DNA from: Myxococcales bacterium UBA5297
GTDB taxonomy: Bacteria; Myxococcota; Myxococcia; Myxococcales; UBA5297
Length of the DNA: 11,755 bases
Direction: 5' to 3'
NCBI GenBank assembly: GCA_002408385.1
Contig: DHSB01000222.1
Coordinates: forward strand, 9,633 to 21,387
Shown here: in pieces, positions 1 to 5,989 of the stretch
Layout: each line of letters opens with the position of its first letter
Numbering within the stretch: the first letter of the stretch is position 1
Position numbers and translations under genes: made by a program
The notes under the pieces: generated by a model
Database searches by the model: none
Seen by the model: only the letters and a program-made list of their open reading frames with translations
Told to the model about the DNA's origin: nothing

Positions 1-37
1 CGGGGCCCCCGCCTGCGGCAAGACCTGGCGCGCGAGA

Positions 38-583
38 CTAGAGGACGTGCAGGTTCTCGGCCTCGACCCGGGCGCCCTTGAGCTGGTGCGTGACGGTGCA
101 GTTCGGGTGTTCGAGGTTGAAGTTCGCCTCGCAGGCAGTTCCGGCGCACCCGTAGCTGTCGGCCTGGGTCCAAGTGCCGCTGAAGGTGTCGCCGTCGACG
201 GTGAGCTTGATGGTCGTCTGCACCGAAACGGTGACGACGGCCGCGCCGTCGTAGCGCTTGTCGATAACGGTGTCGGTCACGTCGAAGGTGTAGACGTCGT
301 CCTGGAAGGTGCCCTCGAGCGTCTGGTTGCTCGGCAGGTTGGCGGCGCCGTTCACCTTCACGCCGGTGAGGAAGAACTTGCCCTCCGGCCCCTCGTAAAG
401 CTCCCAGGTGCCCAGGTCGAGCTGCACGCCGGTCTGGTGCTCCTCGTCCGGCGGGATGCTGTTCCTGTAGCAGGAGTCGGGGACCTCTCCGCGGAACAAC
501 GAGACCTTCCAGACGGTCAGCGGCTGAGGCCCGCAGGCCGCGCCGGCGATGAGTGCCAGACCGAGAATGACGCTTCGCTTCAT
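38..583 (-). CDS. Small secreted lipoprotein, function unknown (181 aa)
   Basis: The product begins with a short basic N-terminus (MKR), a hydrophobic stretch and a lipobox-like LIAGAAC, with the lipid-anchored Cys at residue 17. Gly at -3 is less usual than Leu or Ala but acceptable. The mature part is rich in alternating polar and hydrophobic residues (beta-type), with Thr/Val-rich segments around 91-140 and an FSGTW motif at 134-138. Besides the lipobox Cys there are Cys38, 146, 151 and 162, enough for two disulfides, which fits a protein outside the cytoplasm. The start at 583 is preferred over an in-frame ATG at 598 because a GAGG Shine-Dalgarno lies 7 bases upstream of it. A near-consensus promoter lies about 50 bases further up, so the gene is probably transcribed separately from the methyltransferase gene before it. 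I recognise no family. Lipoprotein nature is likely; the role is unknown. Confidence 0.75.
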   Translation of the reverse strand: MKRSVILGLALIAGAACGPQPLTVWKVSLFRGEVPDSCYRNSIPPDEEHQTGVQLDLGTWELYEGPEGKFFLTGVKVNGAANLPSNQTLEGTFQDDVYTFDVTDTVIDKRYDGAAVVTVSVQTTIKLTVDGDTFSGTWTQADSYGCAGTACEANFNLEHPNCTVTHQLKGARVEAENLHVL

Positions 584-590
584 GATGGAG

Positions 591-594
591 CCTC
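591..594 (-). promoter_or_regulatory. Ribosome binding site GAGG of the small lipoprotein gene
   Basis: On the minus strand GAGG stands 7 bases before the ATG at 583. It decides for this start over the ATG 15 bases upstream, which would place the lipoprotein signal's basic residues further from its start. Confidence 0.55.
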
Positions 595-636
595 GCATTG
601 CTTTTGGTGGTTGTGCCGGCCCGCGATGGACGGTCG

Positions 637-664
637 ATAATAGGGCTGGCGGGATGGCTGTCAA
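637..664 (-). promoter_or_regulatory. Sigma70-type promoter of the small lipoprotein gene
   Basis: Reading the minus strand, a perfect TTGACA (659-664) is followed by a 16-base spacer and TATTAT (637-642, 5 of 6 matches to TATAAT). The expected transcript start is near 630, giving a leader of about 47 bases before the lipoprotein ATG. The -35 box overlaps the TGA stop codon of the upstream methyltransferase gene. This is the best promoter match seen in the window, but it is a sequence match only. Confidence 0.65.
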
Positions 665-1869
665 AGACCCGACTGCGCCCTCCAGAGGACGAAGAACTTC
701 AAGTAGCGGCCCTCTGGAAATTGCAGCAGCACAGGGTGGTCGGGCGGCTGGTAGCGCTGATGGACGAGCTGCAGGTCGACGCCCGCATTGAAGCCGGCCT
801 CCTTGACCGCTCCGAGGAAGGCCTCGCCCGAGACCCGTGCGGTGCAGCTCGAGGTGCAGAGGATGCCGCCGGGCTTGAGCACCGAGAGCGCGGTCCGGTT
901 GAGGCTCGCGTACCCGGCGACCGCGGCCTCGACCGCGCGCTGGCTCTTGGCGTAGGCGGGCGGATCGAGGATCACCAGGTCGAACTGCCGGCCCTGGGCC
1001 GCGAAGAGCTTGAGCACCTCGCCGACCTCGGCCGCCAGGAAGTCGTGCGCCTCGGCAGGCAGGCCGTTCTCCTTGAAGTTGCGGCGCGCCAGGGCGATGG
1101 CGTCGGCGTCGAGGTCGACGCTGGTCACCTGCTTGGCGCCTCCGAGCGCCGCGTTCACCGAGAAGCCGCCGGTGTACGAGAAGCAGTTGAGGACCTCGCG
1201 CCCGCGCGCCAGGTCGCGCACGAGCCGGCGGTTGTCGCGCTGGTCGAGGAAGAAGCCCGTCTTCTGTCCGGTGAGCACGTCGACCAGAAAGCGCGCTCCG
1301 CTCTCGCGGATGGCGACGAGCTCCGGGGCGTCCTCGCCCCACAGCGTCCTTCCCTGTGGCCGGCCCTCTTCGCCCTCGGTCGGCTCGCAGTCGACCTCGT
1401 CGCGGCCGACGATCCCCTTCAGTCCGGGGACCACCGCGCGCAGCGCCTCGAGGATGATCGCCCGGTGCGGGGTGAGGCCGGCCGAGTAGAGCTTGAGCAC
1501 GGCAAAGCCCGAATAAAGGTCGACGATGACCCCGGGCAGGCCGTCGCCCTCGCCGTGGACGAGCCGATACGAGTCGCTCTCGGACCTGTCGAGCAGCGCC
1601 TCGCGCAGCGACAGGGCGCGCGCGAGCCGGCGGCGAAAGAAGGCCGCGTCGACGCTCTCGCGCTCGTCGCGGGTGAGCACGCGCACGGCGATGTGCGAAT
1701 AGGGATCGAAGTAGCCGCGGGCGACGAAGCGGCCGTGGTCGACGATGTCGACGATGGCGCCAGCGGGCAGCTTGGGCGCCTTGGCGATGGCCTGCTTGAA
1801 GACCCAAGGGTGACCCGCGCGCAGGTGGCGGGCGAGGTCCTTGACGAGCGTGAGCTTGAGGTTGGACAT
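661..1869 (-). CDS. Class I SAM-dependent rRNA methyltransferase, RlmI-like (402 aa)
   Basis: Cytoplasmic enzyme expected to transfer a methyl group from S-adenosylmethionine to a cytosine of 23S rRNA; E. coli RlmI makes m5C1962. The layout matches the RlmI/YccW family (COG1092). A PUA-type RNA-binding domain lies at about residues 4-75 (LAGHPWVF-like RAGHPWVF at 18-24, then ARGYFDPYS). A middle domain follows with RLVHGEGDGLPGVIVD (102-117). The Rossmann methyltransferase domain has TGQKTGFFLDQRDNR (200-214), SAM motif VLNCFSYTGGFSV (226-238), acidic residues at Asp252/Asp254, the LDPPAYAKS motif (301-309), and SC at 341-342 in the place of the family's conserved Cys. The length equals the family's usual ~395-400 residues. 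The ATG at 1869 has only a weak ribosome binding site, but it puts the PUA domain at the right place. It is divergently transcribed from the 1971 lipoprotein. The exact target base could differ from RlmI. Confidence 0.93.
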   Translation of the reverse strand: MSNLKLTLVKDLARHLRAGHPWVFKQAIAKAPKLPAGAIVDIVDHGRFVARGYFDPYSHIAVRVLTRDERESVDAAFFRRRLARALSLREALLDRSESDSYRLVHGEGDGLPGVIVDLYSGFAVLKLYSAGLTPHRAIILEALRAVVPGLKGIVGRDEVDCEPTEGEEGRPQGRTLWGEDAPELVAIRESGARFLVDVLTGQKTGFFLDQRDNRRLVRDLARGREVLNCFSYTGGFSVNAALGGAKQVTSVDLDADAIALARRNFKENGLPAEAHDFLAAEVGEVLKLFAAQGRQFDLVILDPPAYAKSQRAVEAAVAGYASLNRTALSVLKPGGILCTSSCTARVSGEAFLGAVKEAGFNAGVDLQLVHQRYQPPDHPVLLQFPEGRYLKFFVLWRAQSGL

Positions 1870-1959
1870 GGTCGTATGCCAACGTAGCGGGCCGTCGGCG
1901 CGCCTATTTCTCAGATCGCGACGAAGAAGTGAACCGCGCGCCGCTTCGCCCTCCCTCCC

Positions 1960-1965
1960 AAGGAG
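1960..1965 (+). promoter_or_regulatory. Strong ribosome binding site AAGGAG
   Basis: AAGGAG stands 5 bases before the ATG at 1971. It selects that start over the upstream in-frame ATG at 1929, which has no such site and would bury the lipoprotein signal 14 residues inside the protein. Confidence 0.75.
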
Positions 1966-1970
1966 CCACC

Positions 1971-2633
1971 ATGCGTCACGAGCACTGCGTGCGGTGCGCC
2001 GTTCTCTCCTGCCTCTTCGCATTCGGCTGTGTGGCTCAGAGCGCGGAGACCCGCGACACGGTCTGGGACATCGACAGCCCCGACGCGCCCGAGGCGCTCG
2101 GTGAGGTCTCGACCAGCGAGCAGGAGCGAGCCGACATCTCCTGCGCCCGGCAGATCCGAGCCGACGGCGAGAAGCTGTGCGGCGACGCGCCACCGACCTT
2201 GCCCGAAGGCTACGCCGAGCGAGCCCGCCGAATCTGGCAGCAGCACACCGCGCGCTGCCTGGGGATGCGTTCGCGCGCCGCGCTGCGCGAGCTCGACGAG
2301 TGCGTGATGGGCCTGGAGCAGGCTCCAAACCAGGTGGATCTGCAGACCCAGGGCCGGCGCGACAGCGCGCGGGCCAATCTCGGCGAGCTCCGCGCCGACC
2401 CGCTCTTCGCGCACGCCCGCCGGCTCGTCCGCGAGGCGCGTGACGAGGCGTCGATGGCCGCTCAGGACTACGAGCAGGCCTATCAGCGCGGCACCGCCGC
2501 CAACGTTCGCTTCCGCGCCGAGGCCTGGGAGCAGGCCGAGAGGAGCTTGCAGGAGGCCGAAGACCGGCTCCGGGAGATCATCGTCAAGCACGGCGTCGAC
2601 CCGCGGGACGCCCGCGCCCTCGGCGTCTGGTAG
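1971..2633 (+). CDS. Predicted coiled-coil lipoprotein, function unknown (220 aa)
   Basis: The N-terminus has a short polar segment, a hydrophobic core and a lipobox-like LFAFGC ending at Cys20, so it is probably exported and lipid-modified. After it come an acidic stretch (about 28-52) and a Cys-containing part (Cys58, 70, 96, 111). A long charged helical region from about 100 to 205 is rich in Ala, Glu, Arg and Gln and is likely coiled coil. There are no transmembrane segments after the signal and no catalytic motif that I recognise. The start at 1971 is chosen from the strong AAGGAG. It is the only plus-strand gene, divergent from the methyltransferase (101-base gap) and convergent with the APS-kinase-like gene. 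The four mature Cys residues could form disulfides in the periplasm. Function is unknown; a structural or scaffold role in the cell envelope would fit but is a guess. Confidence 0.8.
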   Translation: MRHEHCVRCAVLSCLFAFGCVAQSAETRDTVWDIDSPDAPEALGEVSTSEQERADISCARQIRADGEKLCGDAPPTLPEGYAERARRIWQQHTARCLGMRSRAALRELDECVMGLEQAPNQVDLQTQGRRDSARANLGELRADPLFAHARRLVREARDEASMAAQDYEQAYQRGTAANVRFRAEAWEQAERSLQEAEDRLREIIVKHGVDPRDARALGVW

Positions 2634-2637
2634 GCCG

Positions 2638-2655
2638 GCGCGGCCCCGGCCGCGC
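2638..2655 (+). terminator. GC-rich hairpin just after the coiled-coil lipoprotein gene
   Basis: GCGCGGCC and its exact complement GGCCGCGC are separated by CC and begin 4 bases after the TAG stop. As RNA this folds as at least a 7-bp stem with a 4-base loop. No U-run follows, so it is terminator-like but may need Rho or act mainly as a 3'-end block. Confidence 0.4.
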
Positions 2656-2827
2656 ATCCGCCCCGGACAGCATCGCCCAAGAACGCGCGCCGCAAGCAGG
2701 CCCATCGGCCATGCGCGAGTGACCACTCCTGCCCGACAACGGGCCGGCGCGGGCAGCCGGGATTCGACTGGCCCGCAACGGCTCAGGTGCGTGGCGATTC
2801 GAGGCGAGGCTCGGACAAAGCGGCGCT

Positions 2828-2877
2828 GCTGCCTGCGGCGGCCCGGAGATTCGCTTGGGCCGCCCCTTCGCGGCAGC
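2828..2877 (-). terminator. Long nested hairpin downstream of the APS-kinase-like gene
   Basis: Paired segments are GCTGCC/GGCAGC (2828-2833 with 2872-2877), GCG/CGC (2835-2837 with 2869-2871) and GCGGCCC/GGGCCGC (2838-2844 with 2857-2863), with a 12-base loop and small bulges. It starts 15 bases after the TAA of the minus-strand gene and lies between two convergent genes. It may block read-through in both directions. There is no clear U-run. Confidence 0.45.
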
Positions 2878-2892
2878 GCCTCCGGTGAGCTC

Positions 2893-3729
2893 TTAGCGGC
2901 GCTTTCCCTTCGCCAGCTTCACGGCCTTGGTGGGCTGCCGCACGGCCGTCTTTGGCTTGGCCGCCTTGGCGACCTTCGCGGGGCCGGCAGGCTTCGCCTT
3001 CGGAGCGGGCTTGGGCTTGGCTCGCTTCACCGCCTCCTTGACGGTCTTCGCCGCCTTGGGAGCAGGCTTGGCAGCCTTGGGCGGTGCGGCGGCCTTTGCA
3101 CGCGCAGCGGGGGCCTTCGGCGGCGCCTTTGTAGGCTTGGCCGCCTTCGCGCGCGTCTTTCGCACGCGCCTGCCCATGATGATTTCCATCTCGTGGGGCT
3201 TGAGGTAACCGATGTCGTAGAGCGACTGGAATACCTTCGCGGCGCTCTCCTCGACCGTCTCGAGATCGGTGCGCAGCACAGCCTCGGCGTGCTGTGGGGT
3301 CTCGTAGGGATCAGTCACTCCGATGAAGTTCGGAAGCTGCCCAGCGAGTGCCTTCTTGTAGCGACCGGACGTGTCGCGCTCCATCAGCTTCTCGGTGGGG
3401 CAATCGACGAAGACCTCGATGAAGCGGCCGATCTCCTTGCGCAGCGCGTCCCGGGTTTCGCGGTACGGGCTGGTATTGGCCGCGACGGCGACGCAGTCGT
3501 TGCGCGTCAGCAACCGAGCGACGTAGCCGATGCGGCGGGTGACGAGGTTGCGCTCCTCTTTGTTGGTCCCCTGGCCGCCGGCGAGGACCGAGGCAAGCTC
3601 ATCGGCGTCGATCAACTCGACGCTCCGGCCCGCAGCACGCAGGCGCTCTGCGAGGTTGTTCGCGAGGGTGCTCTTGCCTGAAAGGCTCATCCCCGTGAGC
3701 CAAACGGTGAATCCAGTGGTCTGCGGCAT
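2893..3729 (-). CDS. cysC: APS kinase (CysC-like) with a histone H1-like basic tail (278 aa)
   Basis: APS kinase phosphorylates adenylylsulfate at the 3' hydroxyl to make PAPS, the donor for sulfation and, in some bacteria, sulfate assimilation. Residues 1-185 match the family: P-loop GMSLSGKST (13-21), RRIGYVA (65-71) for the usual RRIGEVA, SPYR (87-90) around the conserved Ser, FIEVFVDCP (103-111), GRYKKALAG (122-130) and NFIGVTDPYE (134-143). Deviations: the usual GxSGSGKST has Leu16 instead of Gly, the DGD motif reads DAD (41-43), and the stretch after it (DELASVLAGGQGTNKEERN) is unlike the normal RxGLN region, so substrate preference may differ. Residues 187-278 are a Lys/Ala/Pro tail with 24 lysines and a single acidic residue, resembling histone H1 C-termini. 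The GGAGGTG site 5 bases upstream fixes the start at 3729, not the in-frame upstream codon near 3921. No sulfurylase gene is nearby. Confidence 0.85.
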   Translation of the reverse strand: MPQTTGFTVWLTGMSLSGKSTLANNLAERLRAAGRSVELIDADELASVLAGGQGTNKEERNLVTRRIGYVARLLTRNDCVAVAANTSPYRETRDALRKEIGRFIEVFVDCPTEKLMERDTSGRYKKALAGQLPNFIGVTDPYETPQHAEAVLRTDLETVEESAAKVFQSLYDIGYLKPHEMEIIMGRRVRKTRAKAAKPTKAPPKAPAARAKAAAPPKAAKPAPKAAKTVKEAVKRAKPKPAPKAKPAGPAKVAKAAKPKTAVRQPTKAVKLAKGKRR

Positions 3730-3732
3730 CTT

Positions 3733-3739
3733 CACCTCC
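3733..3739 (-). promoter_or_regulatory. Strong ribosome binding site GGAGGTG of the APS-kinase-like gene
   Basis: Minus-strand GGAGGTG is followed by AAG and the ATG at 3729, an ideal spacing. It rules out a longer protein starting upstream and agrees with the family's N-terminus just before the P-loop. Confidence 0.8.
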
Positions 3740-3901
3740 GAGCCCAATTGCTGATCGCGTCCGGGCGACCGTACGCTTTGGTCAACACCATCGGCCTGCG
3801 TCACCGGAGGCCCGACGGGCCGCGGCGCGAGGATGCCGAGGTCCGCGGGTCCCAGCCCGCCTCCCGAGTTCCCTGTCTTTGAAGAAAGGTCCGCGCCCCG
3901 C

Positions 3902-3913
3902 TCTCGAGCGAGA
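3902..3913. repeat. Perfect inverted repeat TCTCG-AG-CGAGA
   Basis: Five-base arms around two central bases, about 175 bases upstream of the APS-kinase-like start. The size and symmetry are operator-like, but no repressor gene is in the window, and a 12-base palindrome can arise by chance in GC-rich DNA. Confidence 0.3.
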
Positions 3914-3935
3914 AAGACCACGGATCCTTGCCCTT

Positions 3936-3949
3936 TTCTCCAGAGAGAA
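3936..3949. repeat. Perfect inverted repeat TTCTC-CAGA-GAGAA
   Basis: Five-base arms with a four-base centre, 22 bases from the neighbouring TCTCG dyad. Both share TCTC/GAGA half-sites, which makes a common DNA-binding protein possible. This is inference from symmetry only. Confidence 0.3.
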
Positions 3950-4019
3950 CTCAGGACGAGGAGCGATCGCGGCAGCCGGCCCGGCCCCGACCAAATCCTC
4001 TAACGTCAGCTCCCCCGAA

Positions 4020-4048
4020 CTCCTTTTGGAGAAAAAGGAGCTGTTTTT
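4020..4048 (+). terminator. Orphan hairpin plus T-run, terminator-like on the plus strand
   Basis: CTCCTTTT (4020-4027) pairs exactly with AAAAGGAG (4033-4040) across a GGAGA loop, followed by CTG and TTTTT (4044-4048). The arrangement is that of an intrinsic terminator on the plus strand, although the stem has only four G-C pairs. No plus-strand protein gene precedes it, so it would end either an unannotated small RNA or read-through antisense to the APS-kinase-like leader. Alternatively it is a regulatory dyad. Confidence 0.35.
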
Positions 4049-4280
4049 ACCTCAATTTTTGCGCCTGTGCAACATCCCTCGCGTTGCCAAGGGCGCAGCC
4101 GCTCGCACGATGCTGAGGACCGGCCCTCACCTCCGGCCCCGACGCTCCGGGTCCCAGAGCGCCTCCAGGGGCATCCGAGCGAGCCATAAACCGTCGGGAT
4201 TTCGGGTAGATCGGCCTGGGGCTCGCCCCCTCACGGCGGGCCCGAAACCCCGCCCGAGGCCCCTTCAAGCACGGGCCGGT

Positions 4281-5828
4281 TCAGCCCTGCTTCTCACCCT
4301 CTTGCGAAGCCTTCTGCTGGCTCGCGAGCGCATTCCCCTCCGCCGGTGACTCGGGAGACCGGGCGATAGGCCTTGCGGCCGGCTCGGTCGCAGGAGCCGC
4401 TCCGGGTGCCGCGGATGGCGCCGCCGCTGGAGCGGGAGCAGGCGCGGTCGAAGGGGTCCCCCCGCCCGCGGCTGCCGTGACCTCGGACTTGCGCCTGCCC
4501 GTCTCCACCTTCGGCTCCTCAGGCAGCGAGCGGCGTGCGCCTTTGGCCTCGCCTTCTCGCAGCGCGGGCGTTCGCACGGGGACGGCCATCCCCTCGGCAC
4601 CGCGCACGAAGGTAGGCCTCGCCGCCGACACCTTGACATCTGCCGACTTGTCCGATGGCTTCGGCGGAGCCGTCTCGACCAGCCGCCCTCTCGGCAGGGC
4701 GGACCGGAAGCGTTCGAGCCAGGTCTTGACCTCGGCGATAGGCAGCGCCGGGCAGGAGTTGCCGTTGACCCCCTCCATGTCCCGCGCCATGCAAAGGGCG
4801 TTGAGGATCGCCTCCTCGGTCGCCTCCATGACCGCCTCGTAGAGAGGGTCCAGGCGCGCGTCCAGGAGGATCTTGAGCCGATAGACCATCTTGCCGGTGC
4901 GCCGCGGGATCTTGTTGGCCGTCGAGAAGGCCAGGATGATCTCGCCCGAGCCGTGGGCCGCATAGGAGCCGACCCGACCGATGCCCAACGCGGCGCGCTT
5001 GGCGAGCCGGTTGAGCTGATGGGTCTGCAGCGGCGCGTCGGTGGCGACGACCGTGATGATCGAGCCGTAGCTCGTCTGCCGGCGCGGCATGCGCTGATAG
5101 CGCTCCTCGAGCATCTCGCCGACTGGCAGGCCGCCGATGCGCAGGTTGTGGCGCTTGCCGAAGTTGGCCATCACCAGCACGCCGATGGTGTAGCCGCCCG
5201 CGACCAGAGGCAGCTTGCGACTCGAGGTGCCAATGCCGCCCTTGAAGTCACAGCAGATCATCCCGGTGCCCCCGCCCACGTTGCCCTCGGCGACCGGGCC
5301 GTCGGTGGCGGTCTGGATGGCCTCGTAGACGTGGCTCTCCTTGACGTGGCGGCCGGCGATGTCGTTGAGCCAGCTATCGTCGCATTCGCCGACCAGCGGG
5401 ATGATCACGTCGTGCTCGTCCCCAATGCCCGGGTAGCGCTCGACCATGTACTTGACCGCCGCGTCGGAGACCGCGCCGACCGACAGGGTGTTGGTCAGGA
5501 AGATGGGCGTCTCGATGAGTCCCCACTCCATCACCTGCGTCAGGCCCGAGACCTCGCCCGCCCCGTTGAGCACGAAGCCGCCGCCGACGACCCGCTCGTC
5601 AAAGATGTTGCCCTGGTTCGGGAGGATGGCCGTCACGCCGGTGCGCACCGGGCCGCGGCCCGCTTTCAGCGCGCCGGCGCCACGCTGGATGGTCGAGTGG
5701 CCGACGAGCACTCCGGCCACGTCGGTGATGGCGTTGTAGCGCCCGGGCTTGAAGCGCCCGAGCGAGACGCCGAGCTCGCGCGCCCGAAACCGCGGTCCTT
5801 GCATCCTGGGGGAAAACAGCTCGCTCAT
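4281..5828 (-). CDS. P1 (DmpA) family self-cleaving aminopeptidase with C-terminal Pro/Ala tail (515 aa)
   Basis: P1 family enzymes (DmpA, BapA) are N-terminal-nucleophile hydrolases that remove N-terminal residues, including D-amino acids or beta-amino acids, from short peptides. Residues 13-385 carry the family signature: FKPGRYNAITDVAGVLVGH (26-44), TGVTAILP (63-70), GGGFVLNGAGEVSGL (82-96), GNVGGGTGM (182-190), FKGGIGTSSR (195-204), YTIGVLVMANFG (213-224), and YGSIITVVATDAPL (254-267). The predicted nucleophile is Ser256; self-cleavage between Gly255 and Ser256 would give an alpha chain of 255 residues and a beta chain beginning SIITVV. The core is as long as usual (~370). The remaining ~130 residues are an unusual, probably disordered extension, with Pro/Ala repeats at about 459-488. 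There is no clear signal peptide. The start is uncertain: ATG 5828 has only weak upstream GAGG sites, and ATG 5804 (MQGPRF) is an alternative. Confidence 0.9.
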   Translation of the reverse strand: MSELFSPRMQGPRFRARELGVSLGRFKPGRYNAITDVAGVLVGHSTIQRGAGALKAGRGPVRTGVTAILPNQGNIFDERVVGGGFVLNGAGEVSGLTQVMEWGLIETPIFLTNTLSVGAVSDAAVKYMVERYPGIGDEHDVIIPLVGECDDSWLNDIAGRHVKESHVYEAIQTATDGPVAEGNVGGGTGMICCDFKGGIGTSSRKLPLVAGGYTIGVLVMANFGKRHNLRIGGLPVGEMLEERYQRMPRRQTSYGSIITVVATDAPLQTHQLNRLAKRAALGIGRVGSYAAHGSGEIILAFSTANKIPRRTGKMVYRLKILLDARLDPLYEAVMEATEEAILNALCMARDMEGVNGNSCPALPIAEVKTWLERFRSALPRGRLVETAPPKPSDKSADVKVSAARPTFVRGAEGMAVPVRTPALREGEAKGARRSLPEEPKVETGRRKSEVTAAAGGGTPSTAPAPAPAAAPSAAPGAAPATEPAARPIARSPESPAEGNALASQQKASQEGEKQG

Positions 5829-5962
5829 GGCCTCGAGGATACTCCGGGGCGGCAGCGCGCCCGCCTCTGTCTTCGACGCGGCGCAGTTTCCGCAGCAAAC
5901 CGCTGCCGGCGCGCCCATGGACCGGGCCGTGTCGTCTTGCTATCGACCGCCAGCAACCGCGA

Positions 5963-5986
5963 GCCGGCCGCATCCTGGCGGCCGGC
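5963..5986 (-). terminator. Hairpin directly after the double-ligase gene
   Basis: GCCGGCCGC and GCGGCCGGC form a perfect 9-bp stem with a 6-base loop, beginning 3 bases after the minus-strand TAG at 5990. There is no U-run, so it may attenuate rather than fully stop transcription into the P1 peptidase gene 130 bases further on. Confidence 0.5.
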
Positions 5987-5989
5987 GAC

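Larger units (their letters stand above)
3730..4280. other. 551-base non-coding region between the APS-kinase-like and P1 peptidase genes
   Basis: No open frame here looks like a protein gene. The region holds the upstream sequence of the APS-kinase-like gene, including a TTGACC (minus, 3780-3785) without a convincing -10 box. It also holds three small inverted repeats between 3902 and 4040. An AT-rich island at about 4020-4066 stands out sharply from the surrounding GC-rich DNA. Minus-strand hairpins just after the peptidase stop include GGCGGG/CCCGCC (about 4234-4253), which may end that transcript. I find no tRNA or known RNA family by eye. Confidence 0.6.

Noticed and set aside
598..1887. 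Plus-strand open frame of 429 codons antisense to the methyltransferase gene
   Set aside because: It mirrors the methyltransferase coding strand; the opposite strand has clear RlmI motifs throughout and this frame has none.
2760..2793. tmRNA-like 5' signature: GGATTCGAC followed 17 bases later by GGTGCGTG, close to the spacing in ssrA
   Set aside because: No acceptor-stem partner, no T-arm with TTC-A loop, no tag peptide ending in ALAA and no 3' end were found downstream, and the APS-kinase-like gene occupies the following DNA on the other strand. Probably chance.
3879..4349. Plus-strand open frame of 156 codons from a TTG across the gene-free region
   Set aside because: Rare start codon, no ribosome binding site, Arg/Pro-rich composition, runs into the peptidase gene on the opposite strand and crosses the terminator-like hairpin.
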